64,000 bases of DNA from Phycisphaerales bacterium PN19_bin_20 (GTDB lineage Bacteria; Planctomycetota; Phycisphaerae; Phycisphaerales; UBA1924): assembly GCA_021173225.1 (NCBI GenBank), contig JAJOLK010000001.1, forward strand, positions 212,231 to 276,230, written 5' to 3'. Positions within the stretch are counted from its first letter, which is position 1. Every line of letters begins with the position of its first letter. Shown in pieces: positions 18,382 through 28,461 of this stretch. The position numbers and the translations under genes are program-made. Below the pieces are notes generated by a model, which worked only from the letters and a program-made list of their open reading frames with translations, was not told where the DNA came from and ran no database searches.

Positions 18382-19953
18382 ATGAACATCCCTATGAGCA
18401 TCGAGCACCCCGGCAGCGGCGGCCCGACCCCTGAGCAGACCAGCACCACGACCACCAGCAGCGCACCGGTAGTTCAGGGCGAGGCACCTGCGGCGCACAG
18501 CGCGGACGCGAACATCTACGCGGCGGCGAACGCGGGCGGTCTCTTTGATACGAGCATCACCTTCAAGGACCTTGGGCTGCGCGCCAGCGTGCTTAAAGGC
18601 CTTGAAGAGCTGGGCTTTAAGCACCCAACCAAGATCCAGTCGCTGCTGATCCCGCACCTGATGCAGGGCAAGGACATGCTGGGCCAGGCGCGGACGGGCA
18701 CGGGCAAGACCGGTGCCTTCGGGCTGCCGATCTTGCATCACGCGGTGCGTGAGGTGCCCTTTCAGGCGCTGATCATGGTGCCGACACGCGAGCTGTGCGT
18801 GCAGGTGGCGCAGGAGATGCAGGACATGGGCGAGTTCACGCCCATCAAGGTCGTGGCGGTGTATGGCGGCGAGCGGATGCAGAAGCAGATCGACGCGCTG
18901 CGGCACGGACCGCAGGTGGTGGTGAGCACGCCCGGACGATTGATGGACATGATCGAGCGTGGGCACGTACACCTCAACAGCGTCAAGTTCGCGGTTCTTG
19001 ACGAGGTTGACCGGATGCTGGATATCGGCTTTCGCGAGGACATCAGGCGGATTCTGGGCATGTGCCCTTCGGAGCGGCAGACGGTGTTTGTGTCGGCGAC
19101 GATCAGCCCGGAGATCGAGCGGCTGGCCCAGAAGTTTGCGCGGAGCCCCGAGAAGATCGTCGCGGTTGACGGCGGGCCGCTGACGACCAAAACCGTCAAG
19201 CAGTACCACCTGCCGGTGGCGCGGTGGGACAAGCGCCGCCTGCTGGTGCACATGCTCAAGACCGAGGAGCCCGACACCACGCTGATCTTCTGCAAGATGA
19301 AGCGGACGGTGGACGACCTGGAGAAGTACCTGGTCGAGAAGGGCATCGACGCGCACGCGATCCACGGCGACAAGGCGCAGGCGAAGCGGACCAAAGTGAT
19401 GGAGCGGCTCAAGGCCGGGAAGCTGGGCGTGCTGATCGCCAGCGATTTGGTGGCGCGCGGGATCGACGTTGAGGGCATCAGCCACGTGATCAACTACGAC
19501 ATCCCCGAGGACGCGGAGGTGTATGTGCACCGCATCGGGCGCACGGCGCGGATCGGGCGTGAGGGCGTGGCGTGGAGCCTGGTGACGCCCGAGGACGGTC
19601 CGCTGCTGACGGCGATTGAGAAGCTCATCGACGCGGAGGTGCCGAAGCTGGACTATCAGGACTTTGAGGCCTCACCGCCGCCGCCGGGGCGTGGCGGGTC
19701 TGGCTCGCGCGGGACGGGGCCAGTGATTGTGGGTGGGCCGGGCTTTGTGCAGGGTCAGTCGCAGGGGCAGATGCACGGGCAGACCCCGGCCGAGCCGGCG
19801 AAGCCGCTGCTTGACCGGATGGCCAAGACGATGAACCCGCTGGCGGCGATGGACACCAAGGCCGACGCGGGCAAGTTCCCCGGCGGGGTGGTGCCGACGA
19901 AGATGCCACCGAACCGGATGTTCGGGCGGATGAAGAGCCGCAAGGGCGGGTGA
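18382..19953 (+). CDS. DEAD-box RNA helicase, RhlE/DbpA type
   Basis: 523 aa. Q-motif 'FKDLGLRASVLKGLEELGFK', motif I ARTGTGKT, Ia PTREL, Ib TPGRLMDM, motif II DEVD (Ala replaced by Val), III SAT, IV 'TLIFCKMKRT', V 'VARGIDVEGI', VI HRIGRTAR are in order. The Gly/Pro/Gln-rich C-terminal tail (about 130 aa) is likely a disordered RNA-contacting region. Role: ATP-driven remodelling of RNA in ribosome assembly or decay. The start ATG at 18382 has AAGGA at 18373-18377; the 409-bp gap upstream (17973-18381) shows no convincing gene. Confidence 0.9.
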   Translation: MNIPMSIEHPGSGGPTPEQTSTTTTSSAPVVQGEAPAAHSADANIYAAANAGGLFDTSITFKDLGLRASVLKGLEELGFKHPTKIQSLLIPHLMQGKDMLGQARTGTGKTGAFGLPILHHAVREVPFQALIMVPTRELCVQVAQEMQDMGEFTPIKVVAVYGGERMQKQIDALRHGPQVVVSTPGRLMDMIERGHVHLNSVKFAVLDEVDRMLDIGFREDIRRILGMCPSERQTVFVSATISPEIERLAQKFARSPEKIVAVDGGPLTTKTVKQYHLPVARWDKRRLLVHMLKTEEPDTTLIFCKMKRTVDDLEKYLVEKGIDAHAIHGDKAQAKRTKVMERLKAGKLGVLIASDLVARGIDVEGISHVINYDIPEDAEVYVHRIGRTARIGREGVAWSLVTPEDGPLLTAIEKLIDAEVPKLDYQDFEASPPPPGRGGSGSRGTGPVIVGGPGFVQGQSQGQMHGQTPAEPAKPLLDRMAKTMNPLAAMDTKADAGKFPGGVVPTKMPPNRMFGRMKSRKGG

Positions 19954-20194
19954 TTGGTCAAGGTAAGGCGGGTCGGAAACTGCCGAGTCAACATCAGGCC
20001 ATTGAAGGGCCGGCTTACCAATTCGGCCTAGAGCCGAGGGCCCCAATTCACGGCGGAAAGGCCTTTGCGGGCAGGCTGAAATCTCGCGCCACGCGAGGCA
20101 GGAAGCAAGAGGCTGGTTGCATACCCGCCCCCGAAAAGGCTGAGGCAAAGAAAGAACGTAGCATAGGTATGGTGAACCACCCTAATGTACATTG

Positions 20195-21976
20195 TTACGT
20201 CTGGATGACGCCGGTCTTGAACGGCGGGGAGTAATCCCAGCCCGCGGCGGCGTTCAAGGCCGCGATCAGCTCAGCGCGGGTCTCATGCGGCTGGATAATC
20301 CTGTCAACCCACCCGCGTGCGGCGGCGTAGCGGATGTCGGCCTGCGCGGTGTAGCTGGCGTGGATGGCGCCGTAGATCTGAGTGCGGGTCGCTTCGTCGA
20401 TCGCCTCGCCCTTGCGTTTGCGGCTGGCCTCCTCGATGGTTGTGAGCACGCCGGTGGCCTGGTTGGCACCCATGACGGCGCACTTGGCGTTTGGCCAGGC
20501 GAGCGAGAGGAAGGGGTCAAAGGCCCGGCCGCACATGGCGTAGTTGCCGGCGCCGTAAGAAGCGCCGGTAATCAGGACGATCTTGGGGACGACGGAGTTG
20601 GCCATGGCGTTGACCATTTTGGCGCCGGCGCGGATGATGCCGCCCTGCTCGCTTTCGCGTCCGACCATGAAGCCGGTGGTATCGTGCATGAAGACGATGG
20701 GGACTTTGCGCTGGTTGCAATCCATGATGAAGCGAGCGGCCTTTTCGGCGCTGTCGTTGTAGATGACCCCGCCCATCTCGACCATGCCCTTGCCGGTCTT
20801 GGTCATGTGCTTCTGGTTGGCGACGATGCCGCAGGCCCGCCCGGCGATGCGTGTGTAGCCGCAGACGATGGACTGGCCGTAGTCGGACTTGTACTCGTCG
20901 AAATCTGGGGTCTCGTCGGCTCTTACGTCAATGTTTGCGTTGGTGATTGTGTCGGCCTTGGGGTCCGCGCGGTCAACGAAGCAGGCGATCAGGTCGCGGA
21001 CGTCGTACTGCGCGCCGGGCTTGTCGGTGAAGATCGAGTAGACGTGCTGGGCGTGGGCCGTGGGGTCTAGTGTGGGGGCAAGAGTCGTGATAGCGGCCGC
21101 TGGTGCGTGGTGCGCCGTTTCGGGGCGGTACTTGGCCATCAAGCTGCGCACGCGGGCGATGCAGGCGGGGTCGTCCTTCTCCTTGAAGTCGATGGTGCCG
21201 CTAATGCCCGCGTGCATAGTTGCGCCGCCGAGGTCTTCGTCGCTGACCTCTTGCCCGATGGCGGCTTTGACCAGCGCCGGGCCGGCGAGGTAGAGCCCTG
21301 AGCCCTCGGTCATCAGCAGCGTGTCACAGAGCACGGGCAGGTAGCCGCCGCCGGCGACGCAATAGCCCATGATCGCGGCGATCTGCGGGATGCCCATAGC
21401 GCTGATGACGGCGTTGTGTCGGAAGATGCGCCCGAAGTCGTCAGTGTCAGGAAAGACGTCCTCTTGCAGAGGCAAAAAGACGCCGGCAGAGTCAACCAAG
21501 TAGACCAGCGGCAAGCGGGCCCGCATGGCGATCTCTTGCGCGCGGATGATCTTCTTGCAAGTCATCGGGAAGAACGCGCCGGCCTTGACGGTCGCGTCGT
21601 TGGCGATGACCATGCAGCGCCGCCCGCTGATGGTGCCGACGCCGGTGACCACGCCCGCGCCGGGCGCGCCGCCGAACTCTTTGTACATGCCCCAGGCCGA
21701 GAAGAGCGCGAGCTCTTGGAAGCGGTCGGGCCCGCCGCGCGGCAGGCGGCCCTTGAGCTGGTCTGGCTGCTGTGTGTCGCCGCCGTCAAGGAGCAGCTCG
21801 AGGCGTTCGCGGGCGGTCAGGCGGCCCTTCTCGTGCTGACGTTCGGTGGCGCTCTTGCCGCCGCCAGCGCGGATGAGCTGCTCATCGATGAGATAGGCGT
21901 CGGCGAGCTCGCGGACGGTGGGGCTTGAGCCGGTCTGGACGCCGACGGCGAGGGCTGGTTGCGCGGGGCTTGCCAT
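20195..21976 (-). CDS. acyl-CoA carboxylase carboxyltransferase subunit
   Basis: 593 aa, type of propionyl-/methylcrotonyl-CoA carboxylase beta chain. The N- and C-domain crotonase-like halves are visible: 'GRRCMVIANDATVKAGAFFP', 'YLVDSAGVFLPLQEDVFPD', 'YCVAGGGYLPVLCDTLLMTE', and in the second half 'GIVANQKHMTKTGKGMVEMG', 'FMHDTTGFMVGRESEQGGI', 'ITGASYGAGNYAMCGRAFDP'. It transfers carboxyl from biotin to an acyl-CoA. The FMVG sequence and 'AGAFFPMTCKK' favour methylcrotonyl- or a related CoA over propionyl-CoA. No biotin-carrying alpha subunit is adjacent. The 241 bp downstream (19954-20194) show no gene. Confidence 0.9.
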   Translation of the reverse strand: MASPAQPALAVGVQTGSSPTVRELADAYLIDEQLIRAGGGKSATERQHEKGRLTARERLELLLDGGDTQQPDQLKGRLPRGGPDRFQELALFSAWGMYKEFGGAPGAGVVTGVGTISGRRCMVIANDATVKAGAFFPMTCKKIIRAQEIAMRARLPLVYLVDSAGVFLPLQEDVFPDTDDFGRIFRHNAVISAMGIPQIAAIMGYCVAGGGYLPVLCDTLLMTEGSGLYLAGPALVKAAIGQEVSDEDLGGATMHAGISGTIDFKEKDDPACIARVRSLMAKYRPETAHHAPAAAITTLAPTLDPTAHAQHVYSIFTDKPGAQYDVRDLIACFVDRADPKADTITNANIDVRADETPDFDEYKSDYGQSIVCGYTRIAGRACGIVANQKHMTKTGKGMVEMGGVIYNDSAEKAARFIMDCNQRKVPIVFMHDTTGFMVGRESEQGGIIRAGAKMVNAMANSVVPKIVLITGASYGAGNYAMCGRAFDPFLSLAWPNAKCAVMGANQATGVLTTIEEASRKRKGEAIDEATRTQIYGAIHASYTAQADIRYAAARGWVDRIIQPHETRAELIAALNAAAGWDYSPPFKTGVIQT

Positions 21977-22069
21977 GGGCGGAAGGTAGCCGGTCCGGGC
22001 TCTGAGCGAGAAGTTGTAGATGCGATGCGTGCTGCGCGTGGAGTGCGCGACTGGCTAGCCTTGCGAACC

Positions 22070-22573
22070 ATGAGCACGCCTCCCGGCCCAATAGTTGTTC
22101 AGCCGATCGACCACGCGACCTGGCAGGCGATGGTCGTGAAGATGGGGCTGATCTACGAGCTTGCGGAGGAGTCGGGGCTGGATGTTGAGGGTGTCCCTGA
22201 GGGGTTTGAGACGCCGGATCTGGTGGATCTGGCGATCGCGTGGTGGCGGGCGTTGCCGCGGGGGCGTCGTGTGGACGCGGACGAGCTGGCCGAGGCCGCG
22301 GGGCTGCTGGTGGGTGATTATCTGCGGCAGGTTTGCGAGTTTTCGTGGTGTCACGTGACCGACGGGTACGGCGAGGGCTTGACGCTGGTGCACGGAACGC
22401 CGAGGGACGAGAGGTTTTTGGTGCTTGCGCCGATTGACGCGATGGCGAAGCGGCTGCCGAGCGAGCCGGACGGGTTTGTGTGCGACTTCGTGAACAACCT
22501 TTCGGACATCATCGACGCGTACCCGCGGACGAGCGAGGTGACGGACCCGGCCGGGCCGGGCGATAACTCTTGA
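22070..22573 (+). CDS. protein of unknown function (possibly DUF3806-like)
   Basis: 167 aa, soluble and acidic. Helical first half ('ELAEAAGLLVGDYLRQVCEF'), then 'SWCHVTDGYGEGLTLVHG' and 'FLVLAPIDAMAKRL', a pattern of a helix followed by W-x-x-V and a beta sheet that recalls DUF3806; similarity is by eye only. ATG at 22070 chosen; the in-frame extension to 21959 overlaps the carboxylase gene. Diverges from that gene. Confidence 0.65.
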   Translation: MSTPPGPIVVQPIDHATWQAMVVKMGLIYELAEESGLDVEGVPEGFETPDLVDLAIAWWRALPRGRRVDADELAEAAGLLVGDYLRQVCEFSWCHVTDGYGEGLTLVHGTPRDERFLVLAPIDAMAKRLPSEPDGFVCDFVNNLSDIIDAYPRTSEVTDPAGPGDNS

Positions 22574-22595
22574 CCTTGGCGAGCGCAAGTCGGCG

Positions 22596-23444
22596 CTACA
22601 CGCTCGTCAGGGCCCGGCGGCTCAAGATGATGCCGCCCGCGACCCACGCAACCACGCCCGCGATGAGCAGCACGAGCATGTTAATCGTGGGCAGCTCGCC
22701 GGCGCGAAGGACCGCAAGAGGCTTGTAATAGTGCAGTGCGCTCAGCCACTCGAACCGCTCGGCCGGCTCCCAAAGCCCGCCGAGGAACTCGCCGATGATC
22801 CAGACGAGCACGACAGTGACGGCGGCGAGCACCGCGCGGCCGCGCCGCTCGCTGAGCGTGCTGAACAGGCAGACCACGCCGATCATCGCGACCTGCAGGC
22901 AGGCCAGGTTGCACAGCACGCGCTGCACGCCCTCCCACGGTGCCAGCACCTGCGGGTTGACGCTCGCGCGGGCCAGATAGGCCCCGCCGGCGGCGGCCAG
23001 CAGCATGACCAGCGAGGTGAGCAGGAAGACCAGCGTTTCGGAGACGTAGATCTGCCAGCGCGAGACGGGCAGGCCCAGCAGCACATCGATGGTCCCGCGC
23101 TCGGTCTCACCGGCCGGGACGCGCGTGCAGACCACGATGATCTGCGCGAAGACCAGTGCTAACAGCACCGGGTGGCTCCACTGAATGCCCGCGGCGATCT
23201 GCGCGGGCAGGGCCGCGGCCGACTCTTCACCCAGGAACGCGGCGCGGAACCGCATCATCGCCGCCGTGGGCCCGCCGCGCTCCAGTATCCGTTCTTGGAT
23301 CCGCGGGAACGCGAAGCCCATCAGATAGCTGACGCCGGCGGTCAGGCCCGCGAGCAGCGCGGTGGCACCAGACACCTCGCGCAGCGCTCGTTGCACGAGC
23401 CCCAGGTTGATCGGCCCGATGTTTGAGATCAGCCGGTCGGTCAT
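22596..23444 (-). CDS. ABC-2 type transporter permease
   Basis: 282 aa with about six hydrophobic helices (near residues 28-45, 88-108, 135-158, 180-196, 206-225, 255-275). The sequence 'VPAGETERGTIDVLLGLPVS' is the ABC-2 permease hallmark (E-x-E/T-x-G-T, then L-x-x-P-V-S). Its ATG overlaps the ATPase stop by 4 bp (ATGA), so the two form an exporter pair for an unknown substrate. Confidence 0.85.
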   Translation of the reverse strand: MTDRLISNIGPINLGLVQRALREVSGATALLAGLTAGVSYLMGFAFPRIQERILERGGPTAAMMRFRAAFLGEESAAALPAQIAAGIQWSHPVLLALVFAQIIVVCTRVPAGETERGTIDVLLGLPVSRWQIYVSETLVFLLTSLVMLLAAAGGAYLARASVNPQVLAPWEGVQRVLCNLACLQVAMIGVVCLFSTLSERRGRAVLAAVTVVLVWIIGEFLGGLWEPAERFEWLSALHYYKPLAVLRAGELPTINMLVLLIAGVVAWVAGGIILSRRALTSV

Positions 23445-24436
23445 GTGCGGGCCTCCGGCTCGAGGGGTGTGGGGCTGGGCGTTTCAGGCTCGATGGGCTC
23501 GATGGGCTCGATGGGCTCGATGGGCTCGATGGGCTCGCCGATGGTGTAGTACGCGCGGAACATCGTCTCAAGGTCGGGCTTTCCGATCGAAACGTCAAGC
23601 ACCGTGCGTGCGGCGAGGAACCTCAGAAGCTCGGGCACCGCGCCGGTGTGCCGTCCGCGCCACTCCCCGGGCCGGATCGCAACGCCCGGCGCCGGCTGGT
23701 CTTGCACCAGGCCGATGGGCAGCTCTGCGGCGCGCGGCTCTGCTCCGGGTTTGAAGTGTGCCACCACCTGTAGACCCGCCCTTGCTCGCAGCGCGCTGAG
23801 GGCGTCGTTGGCGACGATCTTGCCCCTGCGCACGATCGCCACGCGGTCGCACAGGTCTTCAACCTCGCCCAGGGTGTGGCTGGAGAGGAAGACCGTCCGC
23901 CCCGCGTCCGCGGCTTCGCGCAGCATCAGGCGAAACTCATCTTGCACCAGCGGGTCAAGCCCGCTGCTGGGTTCATCAAGGATCAGCACCCGTGGCTGGT
24001 GGGCCAAAGCCAGCACCAGGCCAAGCTTCTGACGCGTGCCCTTGCTCATCCGCCGGACCTTCAGCGAGAGGTCGAGCCCGAGGCGATCGGCCAGCTTCTG
24101 GCCGCGTGCGCGGATGTCCGTCCCGCGGATGCGCCCGAACAGCCCCAGCGCGCTGTGCCCGGTGAGCCACGGCCACAGGCGCAGGTCACCCGGGACGTAG
24201 CCCACGTCAGTCTTGATGCTCCGGCTTGCGCGCCAGCAGTCTTGGCCCAGCACGCGCGCGGCCCCGTCGGTAGCGTGCAGAAAGCCCAGCAGCACGCGGA
24301 TCGTGGTTGTTTTGCCCGCGCCGTTGGGACCAAGGAACCCGAAGATGCTCCCCTCGGGCACGCTGAGGTTGACGTGGTCAATGGCCCGGCGTGAGCCGTA
24401 GGCGTGCGTAAGTTCGAGCGTCTCGATCGCGGGCAT
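23441..24436 (-). CDS. ABC transporter ATP-binding protein (DrrA/CcmA type)
   Basis: 331 aa. Walker A GPNGAGKTT (about 36-44), Q-loop 'VGYVPGDL', signature region 'MSKGTRQKLGLVLAL' (SKGxxQK in place of LSGGQ), Walker B 'VLILDEP', H-loop 'FLSSHTL'. The C-terminal 40 residues are a tandem EPI repeat, five copies from a 9-bp DNA repeat at 23488-23538; the length may vary between strains. Pairs with the overlapping permease gene. Confidence 0.88.
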   Translation of the reverse strand: MPAIETLELTHAYGSRRAIDHVNLSVPEGSIFGFLGPNGAGKTTTIRVLLGFLHATDGAARVLGQDCWRASRSIKTDVGYVPGDLRLWPWLTGHSALGLFGRIRGTDIRARGQKLADRLGLDLSLKVRRMSKGTRQKLGLVLALAHQPRVLILDEPSSGLDPLVQDEFRLMLREAADAGRTVFLSSHTLGEVEDLCDRVAIVRRGKIVANDALSALRARAGLQVVAHFKPGAEPRAAELPIGLVQDQPAPGVAIRPGEWRGRHTGAVPELLRFLAARTVLDVSIGKPDLETMFRAYYTIGEPIEPIEPIEPIEPIEPETPSPTPLEPEART

Positions 24437-24529
24437 GGGTGCAACGGTACGGCGCGCGGGGGCGAAGTGCGCTGGCCCGACTATCTATCGAGCTTGCGCG
24501 GCGCGGCCTGGCGGTGATCAAGACGCGCG

Positions 24530-26641
24530 TTACGGTGTGCCCCCGCCGAGCAGGCCGATTGCCGTGTTCGCCATGCTCAGGATCGCTTTCATCAGGCTCT
24601 CGCCGGCAATGAGCCCGCTGGCGATGGCGATGGCGTAGAGCTGGGCGTGCTTCCTATTGGTCATTTCCCAGATCCAGCCGATGATCGCGCCCAGCAGAAA
24701 GCCGAAGGTGTTGCCGAAGGGGATGACCCACGAGAGCCCAAGGCCCATCGCGCTGGGAAGGAAGCGTTTGGCCTTTGTCGGAAGCAGCCGCTCGGCCAGC
24801 ACAAGCCCGACGCCGACGAGCGCGCCGATGACAATCGCGTACCGCGCGCTCTCGGGCAGCTTGTCAAGGCCCTTGGTCAGCAGCTCGGCGACGGCGGCCC
24901 ACTGCCGCGTCGCGGGCAGCGCGTACTTTTCGTCTTCAAGGGCGGCCTTGCTGGGGATCATCAGGAACCAGCAGGGCACGACGGCGATAGTCCCAAAGAA
25001 CACCCCGGCGAATTGCGCGATGAACTGCTTTCGCGGGTTGGCACCAAGCAGGTACCCGCTCTTGAGGTCAATGAGTAGATCGGCCGAGGACGAGGCCGCG
25101 TTGGCCGCGACGCCCGCGCTAGCGAGGTTCGGGCCGATCTGCCCGGGCTTGATGAACGCGAAGAGCAGCTGCATGACCTTGCCCATCGCGCCGATGGGCG
25201 TGGTGTCGGTCTCACCGGTGGCTCGGCACGCCACCAGGCTGAGCACGAAGCTCATCGCGATGGCGATCAGCCCCGCCCACCATGCGATCTGGAATGCGAA
25301 GTACTGCACCGCCACCAGCAGGATCGTGATGGGGATCAGGCCGGTGATCATCCAGGACATGGGCACCTCGATGCTGGCCATGCGGTCTGTGCCGGGGTTC
25401 TTCTCACCCAGGCCGCTGAAGGCGCGGACGATGGTCTTGCAGTTCAGTGCCAGGGCCGCGAGCGAGGCGGAGACCATCAGGGCGGTGCCGCCCCAGAGCG
25501 ACCAGCGGGTGAAGAACAGCGTTCTGCCGACCTCGATGTTGATGACCGTGTCTTTGACGAGCGTGGCCTTGTCGTAGACCGTGGTGCCGCCCGCGGTGAT
25601 CCACCCGTTGGGTGAGCCCGCCGCCGCGGCCGCGACGTCCATGCCGACGACCCAGGGCCCGACGACAAAGTACAGCAGCGCCGACCCGATGAACATGCTC
25701 AGGCACACGCGCATCCGTGTGATGATGCCGGCGGCGACCAGGAGCAGGCTGTACTCGGCGCCGAACCCGCCGGCGCTCTTGCCAAACCACAGGTGCTTTT
25801 CGAGAAAGCTGGTGCCGGGGAAGGTCTGAGTCTCGGGCAGGCGGATCTCGGTGAAGAACCTGGCGATGAACTCAAAGGTGCCGTCGATGGCCCTGATCTT
25901 GGTCTCGCCGGCGTTGAGTAGCCCTAGCAGCAGCCCGGCGGCGATGCTCCACAGCAACGCGTAGGCCTTCTGGACCGCCTCCTTGGTCTCGCTGTAAAGG
26001 CTCCGCAGTGTTTCAGCCGCGGCGACGCCCGAGGGGAATCGCAGGCCCTCATGGTTGATCATCTGGCGCTTCATGGGCACGGCCAAAAAGACGCCCAGGC
26101 ACGCGGTCCCGAAGGTGAAGCTCGCGACGATCCACCACGGGCTGACGTCCCAGCTCGCGACGTCCGCGGCGGTCTTGCCCTCGGGGATCTTGGCCAGCAA
26201 AAGCAGCGCGCCGAACATGGTGGCGATCGTCGCGCCCGTGCTGCCGCCCGCGGCTGCCGCGGTGCTCTGCATGCAGTTGTTTTCGAGCAGGCTCATGTTG
26301 CTCAGGCGTCCGCCGGTTAGCGCCCGCAGGGCGTTCCAGATCACGTAGCTCATGACGCAGCTGGTGATGGCGACCCCGAAGCTCCACCCGATGGTCAAGG
26401 TCGTGTACAGGTTGCTGGCGGACATCAGCATGCCCAGCACCCCGCCCATGATCACGGCCCGGAGCGTCAGCTGCTTCATGCTGTCGCCCTGGTAGATGTG
26501 CTTGAGCCAGTAGGCGTCCTTCTCAGCGTTGCTGGCGGTCAGCGGCAGGGGAGGCAGCCCCGATTTGCCGAACTGCGTGGAAAAGTCCGCGGCACCGTCG
26601 GGAGTGTCGCTCTTGCTGACGGGGGTCGGGGTTCCGGCCAT
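24530..26641 (-). CDS. OPT-family oligopeptide/metal-chelate transporter
   Basis: 703 aa integral membrane protein with about 14 hydrophobic segments. Family blocks include 'LTLRAVIMGGVLGMLMSASN', 'NNCMQSTAAAAG', 'EGLRFPSGVAAAETLR' and near the C-terminus 'ERLLPTKAKRFLPSAMGLGL'. OPT carriers import small peptides or siderophore-like metal chelates with protons. No partner genes nearby. The gap to recA (26642-27005) holds the recA promoter. Confidence 0.9.
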   Translation of the reverse strand: MAGTPTPVSKSDTPDGAADFSTQFGKSGLPPLPLTASNAEKDAYWLKHIYQGDSMKQLTLRAVIMGGVLGMLMSASNLYTTLTIGWSFGVAITSCVMSYVIWNALRALTGGRLSNMSLLENNCMQSTAAAAGGSTGATIATMFGALLLLAKIPEGKTAADVASWDVSPWWIVASFTFGTACLGVFLAVPMKRQMINHEGLRFPSGVAAAETLRSLYSETKEAVQKAYALLWSIAAGLLLGLLNAGETKIRAIDGTFEFIARFFTEIRLPETQTFPGTSFLEKHLWFGKSAGGFGAEYSLLLVAAGIITRMRVCLSMFIGSALLYFVVGPWVVGMDVAAAAAGSPNGWITAGGTTVYDKATLVKDTVINIEVGRTLFFTRWSLWGGTALMVSASLAALALNCKTIVRAFSGLGEKNPGTDRMASIEVPMSWMITGLIPITILLVAVQYFAFQIAWWAGLIAIAMSFVLSLVACRATGETDTTPIGAMGKVMQLLFAFIKPGQIGPNLASAGVAANAASSSADLLIDLKSGYLLGANPRKQFIAQFAGVFFGTIAVVPCWFLMIPSKAALEDEKYALPATRQWAAVAELLTKGLDKLPESARYAIVIGALVGVGLVLAERLLPTKAKRFLPSAMGLGLSWVIPFGNTFGFLLGAIIGWIWEMTNRKHAQLYAIAIASGLIAGESLMKAILSMANTAIGLLGGGTP

Positions 26642-26831
26642 GGATGTCCTCGATGGGCCGCCGGAGGTTCGGATCTTGCACGCGCTATCGCGGGCTGATC
26701 GCGGCGGATCGGGCCAGACTAGCGGAAGTTTGCGGCAGCGTCGAGCGGGTCAACCGCGTTGGCACCCACCCCCGAGGTACCTAGGTATGTTGAACGGTTG
26801 GTTAAAGTTATCCCCAAACGCGAACCAAGCA

Positions 26832-26860
26832 TTGACATTCTGATCGGGTTTCGGTATGCT
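26832..26860 (+). promoter_or_regulatory. sigma70-type promoter of recA
   Basis: TTGACA at 26832-26837 and TATGCT at 26855-26860 are separated by 17 bp, a near-consensus housekeeping promoter in an otherwise GC-rich region. Transcription would begin near 26867, giving a leader of about 140 nt before recA. No inverted repeat that I would call a LexA operator was found, only a CGAAC half-site at 26821. Confidence 0.65.
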
Positions 26861-27005
26861 CTGTTTGTCCGACTCGCGCCTTGCCCGCCTCGGACCGGGA
26901 TGCCTGAAACGAAGGATCGTTTCAGCCCGACATTGGCAAGTCCCCGTGACGCCCGGCCCGTGCTTCGCACGTGGTCGGCCCCGATCGGCAAGAAAGGTGG
27001 CTCGC

Positions 27006-28283
27006 ATGTCTCGCAACGGTGCAACCGCTTCAGGTCCGTCCGCACCCGCTGTCTCCGGCTCGCCGGTGGGCGGGGCCAGCCCCTCGGGCTCCGCGGCCGT
27101 CAAGCCGCGCGTGACCCTTGAGGTCAAAGGCGACGGGAAGAACGACCCCAAGAATGATGTCAAGGCCGACCCGAAGGCCGACCCGAAGGCTGGCGGCCCG
27201 GCTGCAACGGCCCCTGCCGCTGTCAAGCCGGCGGCGGCACCGCCCTCGGTGAGCAAAGAGAAGCTCCAAGCCTTGGGCGTGGCCGTCGGCCAGATCGAGA
27301 AGGCCTTCGGCAAGGGCTCGATCATGAAGCTCGACGAGAACGCCTATTTGGCGATCCCGGGCATCTCAACTGGTGCGCTCTCGCTCGACTTGGCCCTGGG
27401 CGGCAAGGGCATCCCGCGCGGGCGCATCGTTGAGATCTTCGGGCCTGAGTCCAGCGGCAAGACGACCCTGGCCCTGACGGTGGCGGCCCACGCGCAGCGC
27501 GACGGGGGCGTGTCGGCGTTCATCGATGCCGAGCACGCGCTGGACCCTTCATGGGCCCGGCGTCTGGGCGTCAACATCGACAGCCTGCTGGTCAGCCAGC
27601 CTGACAGCGGCGAGCAGGCCCTTGAGATTTGCGAGCTGCTGGTGCGGTCCAACGCGGTTGATCTGATTGTGATCGACTCGGTTGCGGCGCTGATCCCGAA
27701 GGCTGAGATCGAGGGCGAGATGGGCGAGGCCGTAGTTGGCATGCACGCGCGGCTGATGAGCCAGGCGATGCGCAAGCTGACTGGCGTAATAGCGAGGACC
27801 AGCTGCACGGTGATCTTCATCAACCAGATCCGCGAGAAGATCGGCGTGATGTACGGCAGCCCGGAGACGACCACCGGCGGCCGGGCGTTGAAGTTCTACG
27901 CGAGCGTCCGCATCGACGTGCGTCGGACGGGCGCGATCAAGGAGGGCGAGGTGACGGTGGGCAGCCGGACGCGGGCCCGCGTGGTCAAGAACAAGATCGC
28001 CCCGCCGTTCCGCGAGGCTGAGTTTGACATCATGTACGACGAGGGCATCAGCACCGCGGGCGACTTGCTGGACATGGCGGTGGAAGCCAAGACCATCGAC
28101 AAGAGCGGCGCGTGGTACAACTACAACGACACCAAGCTGGGCCAGGGGCGCGAGAACGCGAAGCGGTTCCTCAAGGAGAACCCGGAGCTGCTCAAGGAGG
28201 TCCGTGCGCTGACGCTCAAGGCCCGCCTGGCGACGGCGACGATCATTAAGCCGGTGCCCGCGGACGAAGACGACGACGAGTGA
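27006..28283 (+). CDS. recA: recombinase A
   Basis: 425 aa. The ATPase core begins near residue 82 ('[20 protein letters not shown]'), with Walker [10 protein letters not shown], '[13 protein letters not shown]', loop L2 region '[20 protein letters not shown]' and the C-domain '[15 protein letters not shown]'. RecA carries out strand exchange, repair and SOS co-protease activity. It is longer than the usual 345-355 aa because of an about 80-residue Ala/Pro/Ser-rich N-terminal extension with KxDPK repeats. The ATG at 27006 follows AAAGGTGG (26994-27001). The acidic tail (DEDDDE) is normal. Confidence 0.95.
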   Translation: MSRNGATASGPSAPAVSGSPVGGASPSGSAAVKPRVTLEVKGDGKNDPKNDVKADPKADPKAGGPAATAPAAVKPAAAPPSVSKEKLQALGVAVGQIEKAFGKGSIMKLDENAYLAIPGISTGALSLDLALGGKGIPRGRIVEIFGPESSGKTTLALTVAAHAQRDGGVSAFIDAEHALDPSWARRLGVNIDSLLVSQPDSGEQALEICELLVRSNAVDLIVIDSVAALIPKAEIEGEMGEAVVGMHARLMSQAMRKLTGVIARTSCTVIFINQIREKIGVMYGSPETTTGGRALKFYASVRIDVRRTGAIKEGEVTVGSRTRARVVKNKIAPPFREAEFDIMYDEGISTAGDLLDMAVEAKTIDKSGAWYNYNDTKLGQGRENAKRFLKENPELLKEVRALTLKARLATATIIKPVPADEDDDE

Positions 28284-28328
28284 GGCGGTAGGGAACAAGG
28301 GCCGAGGGAACAAGGGATCAATTGGTTA

Positions 28329-28361
28329 GGGGCCGAGCGACTAGACGCCGGCCCTTTTTAC
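28329..28361 (+). terminator. Rho-independent terminator of recA
   Basis: Stem GGGCCG (28330-28335) pairs with CGGCCC (28349-28354) across a 13-nt loop and is followed at once by TTTTT and ACTTT. Position is 46 bp after the recA stop. Confidence 0.75.
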
Positions 28362-28461
28362 TTTGTTCGCCCATCGCGTGAGGGATTAAGGGGTGAGATC
28401 CGTACCGCGGGCGCAGACGGCGGGGGCGGCGGTGAGCACAGCGAGGCAAAGAAGTGGGCAC

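Noticed and set aside
19950..20234. 94-codon frame in the gap after the DEAD-box helicase.
   Set aside because: No ribosome site, composition unlike a protein, overlaps the end of the carboxylase gene.
26803..26812. TTATCCCCA, a DnaA-box-like sequence before recA.
   Set aside because: One mismatch, single copy, no cluster; not called.
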